The translations under genes and the position numbers were made by a program. Shown piece by piece: positions 6,287 through 11,539 of a stretch of DNA of 11,539 nt. The DNA comes from Bacillota bacterium. Its GTDB lineage: Bacteria > Bacillota_I > Bacilli_A > MOL361 > Turicibacteraceae. Every line of letters starts with the position of its first letter. Position 1 is the first letter of the stretch. A model generated the notes under the pieces. That model saw only the letters and a list, made by a program, of their open reading frames with translations. It did no database searches and had not been told where the DNA came from. The DNA lies in the NCBI GenBank assembly GCA_003486705.1, contig DNGE01000008.1, positions 1 to 11,539 on the forward strand, in the 5' to 3' direction.

Positions 6287-6502
6287 ATGGAGCTTATAAT
6301 GGGTGTTATTATCTTATTAGGTGTATTAAGTTTATTAAAGATTACGGTAAACTGCTTATCAGGTTGTTTGGGTGCGATGATTAAATTGATTCTTTATATG
6401 TTCTTATTTACATTTATTCTATTTATGATTTTAAGCATTGGCGTCATGGGGTGGATTGTGGGATTTATCGTGATTTGGTGGATGATTGACGATATTTGTT
6501 AA
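6287..6502 (+). CDS. Small membrane protein, function unknown
   Basis: ATG 6287 is seven bases after GGAGG (6275-6279); the in-frame ATG at 6281 lies too close to that ribosome binding site. The 71-residue product has one hydrophobic helix at about 3-17, a short amphipathic stretch with two cysteines (KITVNCLSGCLGAMIK, 18-33) and a long hydrophobic region at 34-66 that could form one or two helices, ending WWMIDDIC. There is no charged soluble domain. It has a strong ribosome binding site and its own terminator, so it is probably a real monocistronic gene. I see no family signature; it could be a small inner-membrane regulator or a stress protein. Confidence 0.7.
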   Translation: MELIMGVIILLGVLSLLKITVNCLSGCLGAMIKLILYMFLFTFILFMILSIGVMGWIVGFIVIWWMIDDIC

Positions 6503-6504
6503 AC

Positions 6505-6527
6505 AGCAAGAGTTCGCTCTTGCTTTT
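6505..6527 (+). terminator. Rho-independent terminator with UUCG tetraloop
   Basis: AGCAAGAG 6505-6512 pairs perfectly with CTCTTGCT 6517-6524 around a TTCG loop, followed by T residues. It begins three bases after the stop codon of the small membrane protein gene. Confidence 0.93.
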
Positions 6528-6672
6528 AATTTGGGACAAAAAGTAAACTTCAAGTATTTATTCTGACTATAATAAAATGCTGGCTCTTTAACAATTTAGT
6601 TCGGAAAAAGTTAAAAAATGAAAATAAAAAGGATAAAAGCGACAGACTAATACAAATTATTTTCTAAACGTC

Positions 6673-6681
6673 TGGTAAAAT
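6673..6681 (+). promoter_or_regulatory. Extended -10 promoter of the four-helix membrane protein gene
   Basis: TGG followed by TAAAAT (6676-6681) is an extended -10 element (TGn-TAnAAT), which can work without a -35 box; none is evident at the normal spacing. It is 25 bases before the start codon. A second TATAAT occurs at 6568-6573 without a good partner. Confidence 0.5.
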
Positions 6682-6705
6682 GTAAGAGAATAGGGGAGGG
6701 GTATG

Positions 6706-7296
6706 ATGAAAAATCCTAAAGATATTTCAACATTTTTAAATGGATTCAATCTTGGGGCGATTCTAACAATGATTTCTATGTTAGATGTCTTGCTAAAAAG
6801 TCAAAATAAACTTGAGTTTTTCGTTGTATTATTTATGATCAGTATTAATGGGGTAGTGATAGGAATTGTCACACAATACGTATTAATCCATTCAAATATT
6901 ACACGAAACATGGTGTATACCTTCTTAAAATCAAAAGATAAAATTCCAACGAAATTACTCAATATGCGTAATGGTCACATTGAAAAAACATTGAAAATGA
7001 TGGCTGGCATTCGCTTTAATATAAAAAAGAACCTTATCATCTTGTTTGGGTTACTATTACTTTTAATGTTGTCCTTATGTTTGCCTATTTTATATAGTTA
7101 CCAACAAGCGTCTCGTTTTGTTTACTTCGGCATTTTTTGGAGTGTTTTAGTCTTATTGCGCACGATGCTAAGATCAACCATTTTAATTAATAATAGTCGA
7201 TATTTAGTGTATAAAATGGATATCTTATTTGCTTTTTATGAATTTGAACCAACCGTTGCAATGTATAAGCACGTAAACGATGATTCAGAAACTTAA
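6706..7296 (+). CDS. Four-helix membrane protein, function unknown
   Basis: ATG 6706 is six bases after GGAGG (6695-6699); the ATG at 6703 is directly before it and is an alternative start adding one residue. The 196-residue protein has membrane helices at about 11-30, 37-61, 108-130 and 138-153. Between helices 2 and 3 is a basic loop of about 45 residues (KSKDKIPTKLLNMRNGHIEKTLKMM...IKK), which by the positive-inside rule is cytoplasmic. The C-terminal tail of 40 residues ends in an acidic NDDSET. The arrangement is symmetric, two hairpins flanking a basic loop, but no transporter or sensor motif is visible. It is followed by a terminator and has its own promoter-like element, so it gives no context clue. 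I do not recognise the family. Confidence 0.75.
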   Translation: MKNPKDISTFLNGFNLGAILTMISMLDVLLKSQNKLEFFVVLFMISINGVVIGIVTQYVLIHSNITRNMVYTFLKSKDKIPTKLLNMRNGHIEKTLKMMAGIRFNIKKNLIILFGLLLLLMLSLCLPILYSYQQASRFVYFGIFWSVLVLLRTMLRSTILINNSRYLVYKMDILFAFYEFEPTVAMYKHVNDDSET

Positions 7297-7334
7297 TTCT
7301 TGTTTTTAATCATGATTTTATTATATCTCAACAA

Positions 7335-7366
7335 AAAAGCGCCCAAAACATAAGTGGGCGCTTTTA
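7335..7366. terminator. Bidirectional terminator
   Basis: AAAAGCGCCCA 7335-7345 pairs perfectly over 11 bases with TGGGCGCTTTT 7355-7365. A-runs on the left and T-runs on the right let it act in both directions, for the plus gene ending at 7296 and for the decayed minus-strand gene ending at 7369. Confidence 0.9.
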
Positions 7367-7368
7367 CT

Positions 7369-7772
7369 TTATCTATGTTTAATTTTCTCAACTGGAATAA
7401 AGGAATGGTCATACATGTCTTTTACGTGATTTTCAAGAATGAGTTCACTTTTTAAAATGTCACCTGACGCTTTCTGAATGACACTCTAAAATCTTATTGT
7501 GTCTAAATAAGTGTAAATCTTTAGGATAAAAGTAAGACTCCTCTTCACGGATGTGATATTTTCGTGGGATAGCATCACCGCAACGTAATTCGCCTGAAGT
7601 CATTGTGCTCCTTTTAAGCGTCGTCATGTATCACTGCATGATTGAGCTTAGTTAATTTTGATGAATGTTAGGATAGTGCTGTGGGAAGTATTGAATCGGT
7701 GCTTCATCAAAGTTCTAGGTCGATAAGGGGAAAGGAATTTGTGCTTAAAAGTTTTGATATGATGAAGATAGT
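7369..7772 (-). pseudogene. Decayed gene of unknown family with stops and frameshifts
   Basis: This apparent gap encodes protein-like sequence on the minus strand in pieces. Reading downstream: an opening segment from about 7772 gives LLSTNSFPLIDLEL; skipping one extra T (7709-7711 run) continues as DEAPIQYFPQHYPNIHQN; then TAA 7654-7652, LSSIMQ, TGA 7633-7631, and an open run from 7630 containing MTSGELRCGDAIPRKY and YFYPKDLHLF to TGA 7462-7460. Dropping one base near 7477 instead joins it to QKASGDILKSELILENH and DMYDHSFIPVEKIKHR, ending at TAA 7371-7369 right at the terminator. Two stops and two single-base shifts over about 130 codons indicate a dead gene. A remnant reading frame of 47 codons (ATG 7603, with AGGAG upstream) might still be translated. 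I do not recognise the family. The upstream end overlaps the fruK promoter. Confidence 0.6.
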
Positions 7773-7782
7773 TAGATATAAT
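7754..7782 (+). promoter_or_regulatory. Sigma-A promoter of fruK
   Basis: TTGATA (7754-7759) and TATAAT (7777-7782) are exactly 17 bases apart. Predicted transcription begins near 7789, giving a leader of about 36 bases to the start codon. It overlaps the far end of the decayed minus-strand gene. Confidence 0.85.
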
Positions 7783-7824
7783 CTGAGTAATGGTTATAAA
7801 ACATAAAATGAACAGAGAGGTGTG

Positions 7825-8769
7825 ATGAAATTGATTTATACCTTAACATTAAATCCATCGATTGATTATGTGGTCTCAATGGAAAAATTAGTTGAAGGGG
7901 CAGTGAATAGAATTGAATCAGAGGCGTTTTACCCAGGTGGAAAAGGGATTAATGTCTCACGTGTGTTGACAGAGTTAGGGGTCATCAACACGGCATTTGG
8001 TTATGTAAGTGGATTTACAGGTGCTTTTATTAATCAAGAATTAAAGGCGGATGGAATTGAAACAGACTTTATTGAATTAGAACAAGGAATGTCACGTATT
8101 AACATGAAAATAAATGCTAAATTAGAAACAGAAATTAATGGGGTGGGGCCTACCATAACAGATGAGGATGTTAAGAAACTTTTCTTAAAACTTGATGAAC
8201 TTCAATGTGGGGATCTACTCGTATTAGCGGGGAGTATTCCAAGTTCATTGCCCACTGATTTTTATGGCACGATTATGTCGTCTTTAAGTGAGCGTGCTAT
8301 TCAAGTTGTTGTGGATGCAAGTAAAGCCTCGCTATTATCTGTCTTAAAATACAAACCCTTTTTAATCAAGCCAAATCATCATGAATTAGCAGAATTGTTT
8401 GAGGTTACGATGGATGGATTCGATGATATTGTATTTTATGGAAAGAAACTTCAAGAACTTGGCGCTCAAAATGTTCTTATTTCACGAGGGAAGGACGGGG
8501 CGGTACTCCTGACTGATCGTGGAGATGTTTTTCAAAGTCATGTTCCATCCGGCGTGGTGAAAAATTCGGTTGGAGCAGGTGATTCCATGGTCGCTGGATT
8601 TATCGCAGGCTATTTAAAAGACCATAGTTATGTCCATGCCTTGCAACTAGGAGCGGCTTGTGGAAGTGCCACAGCTTTTTGCAGTGACGTTGCTAAGCGT
8701 CAAGATATTGAGGATTTGATGTCTCAGATCCAAATCGAGAAAATAACACATAAAGTTATGAAAACTTAG
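7825..8769 (+). CDS. fruK: 1-phosphofructokinase (PfkB family)
   Basis: The product phosphorylates fructose 1-phosphate with ATP to give fructose 1,6-bisphosphate, in the cytoplasm, after PTS uptake of fructose. The 314-residue sequence has the PfkB landmarks: YTLTLNPSIDYVV (5-17), the PGGKGINVSR substrate motif (37-46), GSIPSSLP (136-143), KPNHHEL (182-188) and the C-terminal NSVGAGDSMVAGF motif (247-259) with the catalytic base D253. From memory it aligns along its length with Bacillus subtilis FruK rather than with LacC. ATG 7825 is four bases after GAGAGG; TTG 7831 is ten bases after it and would give MIYTLTLNP, the same start as B. subtilis FruK, so either is possible. No fruR repressor or fruA PTS gene adjoins it, although these normally form one operon, so it stands alone here under its own promoter. 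It could also act on tagatose 6-phosphate, as relatives do. Confidence 0.95.
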   Translation: MKLIYTLTLNPSIDYVVSMEKLVEGAVNRIESEAFYPGGKGINVSRVLTELGVINTAFGYVSGFTGAFINQELKADGIETDFIELEQGMSRINMKINAKLETEINGVGPTITDEDVKKLFLKLDELQCGDLLVLAGSIPSSLPTDFYGTIMSSLSERAIQVVVDASKASLLSVLKYKPFLIKPNHHELAELFEVTMDGFDDIVFYGKKLQELGAQNVLISRGKDGAVLLTDRGDVFQSHVPSGVVKNSVGAGDSMVAGFIAGYLKDHSYVHALQLGAACGSATAFCSDVAKRQDIEDLMSQIQIEKITHKVMKT

Positions 8770-8862
8770 AACCTAATGCGTCAGTCACTCTAAGCGTGTA
8801 TAGTTAAGTGAGATGAGATAAAGTCGTGTGTTTTTTTATTTTAATAAGAGGATGAAGAATAT

Positions 8863-8900
8863 AAGAGCAATCCGATGAATAGGTTGTTCTTTTTATTTTT
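8863..8900 (+). terminator. Probable Rho-independent terminator of fruK
   Basis: AAGAGCAA 8863-8870 pairs with TTGTTCTT 8884-8891 (one G-T pair), and CC 8872-8873 with GG 8882-8883, leaving one bulged T, followed by a long T-rich tail. It lies about 95 bases after the fruK stop. The rest of 8770-9077 holds no recognised gene; it contains the topoisomerase promoter and an interrupted palindrome near 8949-8975 (GTGTG, CAAAC, GTTTG, CACAC). Confidence 0.65.
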
Positions 8901-8991
8901 AGTCTTGCGAGTAACATCTAAAAACCAATCTATTTTAATTTCATTAGGGTGTGAAAGACAAACGGTTTGCCACACACTTCCAAAAAAATAG

Positions 8992-9022
8992 TTGCAAATT
9001 TCGCTATTATCAGTGTTATAAT
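8992..9022 (+). promoter_or_regulatory. Promoter of the topoisomerase III gene
   Basis: The -10 region is an extended element, TGT followed by TATAAT (9017-9022). A possible -35, TTGCAA (8992-8997), is 19 bases upstream, longer than ideal, which the extended -10 can offset. The start codon is 56 bases downstream. Confidence 0.65.
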
Positions 9023-9077
9023 ATTCTTCTGGATAAATTCACAGGTAAGATGATATTTTAAAAAAGGAGGCGGTTTA

Positions 9078-11483
9078 ATGGCTCGTGCGCTATTGATTGC
9101 TGAAAAACCGTCATTGATGAGAGAGGTGCAGGCGGTATATAAGACAATGAATTTCCCGGATCAGATTGATTTTAAATCGTTTCGTGGACATACGATGACC
9201 TTATTTGCTCCTGGCGATTACACAGAAGAGTGGGAAAAGTGGGATCTTAAAACATTACCGATGATTCCACAAAAATTTAGATATAAAGTCATTGAGGATG
9301 GCAAAGGGGATTACCTAAACATTTTTCAAGACATAAAAAAAACCATTGAGCATGGGAATTACGATTATTTAATCAACTGTTGTGACCCCGGGCGTGAAGG
9401 ACAACTTATATTTCACTCGGTATATGAGAGTTTAGGATGCAAACTACCTGTTCGACGTTTTTGGAATAACGGAATGACAGAGCAGGCCATTATGGATGCA
9501 CTGAATCAGATGGATGATGATTTAAATACCCCAAGACTAAAGAACATGATTCATGCAAGTAAATTAAGAGCTGACTTTGATTGGCTTATTGGTATGAATT
9601 TCACACGTGCTTTTTCAATCGGAGCGAATCAACGTAAAGCGTTACCGCTAGGGCGCGTGATGACGCCAGTTTTAAATATGATTGCCCAACGTGAAATGGA
9701 ATTAAAAGATTTTAAACCTAAACCGTATTGGGAAATTGAAGCAGACTTTGGTGATTATAAAGGAACTTATTTTGATCACGAAAATGAAAATGAAACGAAA
9801 TTTTTTAATAAAGAAAAAGCGGATGCACTCATTCAATGTTTACCGAGAAGCGGTGTGGTTGAAAAAGTGGAGAAAAAAGTAGAAAAAAAATATGCGCCGA
9901 GTTTACACTCACTAGCAGATTTACAACGTGAAGCGAATAAAGCGTTTAGTTTTACGATGTCTGAAACACTAGATATTGTACAAGAGCTTTATGAATCAAA
10001 ATACTTATCGTATCCGCGTACCGATTCAGCGTATATTACACAAGATGAAGCAAAACGTTTTCCGCAATTATTAGCAGCGATTAAAGATGTTCCAGAGGTT
10101 GCAAAATATGTACAACCTCTATTGAATGATAATCAAACCATTTCAAAAACGGCAAAGAATAAAAAATATGTCGATGATAAAAAGGTTAGTGATCACTACG
10201 CAATTATCCCAACGGGGAGAAGTGTCGATTACACTCGTTTAACAAAACGCCAACAACAAATTATGGGACTTGTTGCAAAACGTTTTGTGGCTATCTTTAT
10301 GCCACCTAGTGTCGTAAATAAAACGTCAGTCATTACAAATTTGGATGGACGTAAGTTTAAAACGAATGGAAATGAAGTAGTAGACAAAGGGTATACAGCT
10401 ATTTACAAAACAAAATTTAGTGAAAATAGTCTACCCTCACTTGAAGTTGATCAAGTGGTGAACTTAGTACAGTCAGAATTAAATGAAAAATCAACGAATC
10501 CACCGAGTCGTTATAACGATGCCACAATCTTAGAAGCCATGATTAATGCAGGACGATTTTTAGAAGACAGCTCGTTAAAAGAAGTGCTCAAATCAAGTGA
10601 AGGGATTGGCACACCAGCCACCCGAGGTTCTATTATTGAAAAGCTGATAAACTTAAAAATGATTGAGCGTAAAAAGAAGACCTTTTACGCCACAGACTAT
10701 GGCATTTCAATTATACAAAATTTAAGCAATCATCTCGTCGCATCACCCGAATTAACAGCGCAATGGGAACAAAAATTAAAATCCATAGAAGCTTGTGAGT
10801 TAGAACCGATGGTGTTTTGGCATGAAATGATTGACTATATTAAAGTAGCAACCGAAGAATTTAAGCAAATGACGTATCAAATTCAAGGTGTTTTAGCAAC
10901 GTATAACAGTCCTGACATTAAAATCATAGGTGATTGTCCGAAATGTGGGCAAAAAGTTGCCTCTGGTAAAAATTATTTCTTCTGTTCCGAGTATAAAAAA
11001 ACATGTGATTTTATAAGTGGTAAAGCGATCTTAGGGACAAAAATTTCTGAAGCGAATATGAAAAAAATCCTGCAAGGAAAGCCGAGTAATGTGCTAACGT
11101 TTAAAAAGACAGAAGCAAATGGCGAAAAGAAAAGTTGGAAAGCTGCTCTGATTTATAGTGCGGATAAACAACAAATCACCTTCCAATTTGAAGATAGCGG
11201 ACCGAAAGTGCCAACGAAACAATTAGAAATAAAATGTCCAATCTGCGGTAAAAACTTAAATGAAACGGCAAACTATTATATGTGTCCAGAACATAAAAAA
11301 AGTTGTCAATTTATTATCGGTAAAACTTATTTTGGAGCACCTATCTCAGCTTTAGAAGTCGAACAATTATTAAGAGGAACGATGACTGAACAAAAACAAG
11401 TGACATTCCAAGACGGAAACACAGCCATTGGGTATCTATATTTAGATTCTCCGACTAAAAAAATAAAATTTAAACGCGCTTAA
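9078..11483 (+). CDS. topB: DNA topoisomerase III (type IA) with duplicated zinc C-terminal module
   Basis: ATG 9078 is seven bases after AAAGGAGG. The 801-residue enzyme cuts one DNA strand through a 5'-phosphotyrosine to decatenate and relax DNA. The N-terminal TOPRIM domain shows IAEKPS (E9) and CCDPGREGQLIF (D103, E107); the second Asp of the usual DPDREG is Gly, as I recall is common in Bacillota topoisomerase III. The core includes LPLGRVMTPVL (189-199), the active-site YLSYPRTDS with catalytic Y312, SDHYAIIPT (371-379), and EGIGTPATRG (508-517). After residue 610 come two copies of a roughly 100-residue zinc module: Cys 620, 623, 636, 643 and Cys 720, 723, 736, 743, identical spacing, each followed by a strand-rich tail ending near 706 and 799. 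This resembles the Toprim_Crpt C-terminal repeat family. Length suits the plasmid/conjugative-element class as well as chromosomal TopB. It stands alone with its own promoter and terminator. Confidence 0.95.
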   Translation: MARALLIAEKPSLMREVQAVYKTMNFPDQIDFKSFRGHTMTLFAPGDYTEEWEKWDLKTLPMIPQKFRYKVIEDGKGDYLNIFQDIKKTIEHGNYDYLINCCDPGREGQLIFHSVYESLGCKLPVRRFWNNGMTEQAIMDALNQMDDDLNTPRLKNMIHASKLRADFDWLIGMNFTRAFSIGANQRKALPLGRVMTPVLNMIAQREMELKDFKPKPYWEIEADFGDYKGTYFDHENENETKFFNKEKADALIQCLPRSGVVEKVEKKVEKKYAPSLHSLADLQREANKAFSFTMSETLDIVQELYESKYLSYPRTDSAYITQDEAKRFPQLLAAIKDVPEVAKYVQPLLNDNQTISKTAKNKKYVDDKKVSDHYAIIPTGRSVDYTRLTKRQQQIMGLVAKRFVAIFMPPSVVNKTSVITNLDGRKFKTNGNEVVDKGYTAIYKTKFSENSLPSLEVDQVVNLVQSELNEKSTNPPSRYNDATILEAMINAGRFLEDSSLKEVLKSSEGIGTPATRGSIIEKLINLKMIERKKKTFYATDYGISIIQNLSNHLVASPELTAQWEQKLKSIEACELEPMVFWHEMIDYIKVATEEFKQMTYQIQGVLATYNSPDIKIIGDCPKCGQKVASGKNYFFCSEYKKTCDFISGKAILGTKISEANMKKILQGKPSNVLTFKKTEANGEKKSWKAALIYSADKQQITFQFEDSGPKVPTKQLEIKCPICGKNLNETANYYMCPEHKKSCQFIIGKTYFGAPISALEVEQLLRGTMTEQKQVTFQDGNTAIGYLYLDSPTKKIKFKRA

Positions 11484-11488
11484 TGATG

Positions 11489-11513
11489 AGTCTCCTGTAA
11501 AGGAGACTTTTTT
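11489..11513 (+). terminator. Rho-independent terminator with GUAA tetraloop
   Basis: AGTCTCCT 11489-11496 pairs perfectly with AGGAGACT 11501-11508 around a GTAA (GNRA) loop, followed by a run of T. It closes the topoisomerase gene six bases after its stop. Confidence 0.93.
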
Positions 11514-11539
11514 CATATCAGCAAAAGAAATATACGGTG

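Noticed and set aside
7657..7711. Perfect nine-base inverted repeat TTTGATGAA / TTCATCAAA upstream of fruK, candidate repressor site
   Set aside because: Both arms fall inside the decayed minus-strand coding sequence, and the 37-base gap is wide for an operator; probably chance.
9378..9404. Inactivating mutation in the topoisomerase TOPRIM motif (DPGREG in place of DPDREG)
   Set aside because: Gly at this place is, as I recall, common in Bacillota topoisomerase III, and all other catalytic residues are present.

Overview
The window reads as chromosomal DNA of a low-GC Gram-positive bacterium (Bacillota). The visible reasons are strong AAAGGAGG-type ribosome binding sites, TTG and GTG start codons, AT-rich codon use, U-tailed hairpin terminators, a 1-phosphofructokinase very close in motif layout to Bacillus FruK, and one promoter that fits the mother-cell sporulation sigma-K consensus. 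A genus such as Turicibacter would fit, but that is an impression and not shown by the sequence.

Layout. Positions 1-84 hold the last 27 codons of an upstream gene, closed by a terminator. Then comes a divergent pair: a minus-strand membrane protein (292-1365) and a plus-strand membrane-anchored relative of a zinc-metallopeptidase family (1515-2768) whose HExxH motif has become HQYFH. A short winged-helix-like gene (2897-3187) follows with its own sigma-A promoter. It converges, through a shared bidirectional terminator, on a minus-strand polytopic protein (3232-4074) that looks like a UbiA/MenA prenyltransferase without its aspartate motifs. Next is an ammonium transporter (4308-5561) preceded by nested inverted repeats, with no PII gene beside it.

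From 5683 to 7296 lie three small single-gene units, two of them closed by strong terminators and the third followed by one: a proline-rich protein with an aromatic C-terminal domain and a sigma-K-like promoter, a 71-residue membrane protein, and a 196-residue four-helix membrane protein. The stretch 7369-7772 is not empty: it holds a decayed minus-strand gene with two in-frame stops and two one-base frameshifts. An orphan fruK (7825-8769) with a textbook sigma-A promoter and a type IA topoisomerase III (9078-11483) with a duplicated zinc C-terminal module complete the window.

Most genes appear to be transcribed singly, each with its own promoter and terminator, so there is no long operon or evident multi-gene system. 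The most rewarding points are the degenerate enzymes (HQYFH protein, MenA-like protein), the nested repeats before amt, the putative sporulation gene, and the decayed gene between 7369 and 7772. I saw no tRNA, rRNA, CRISPR array or intact mobile element.
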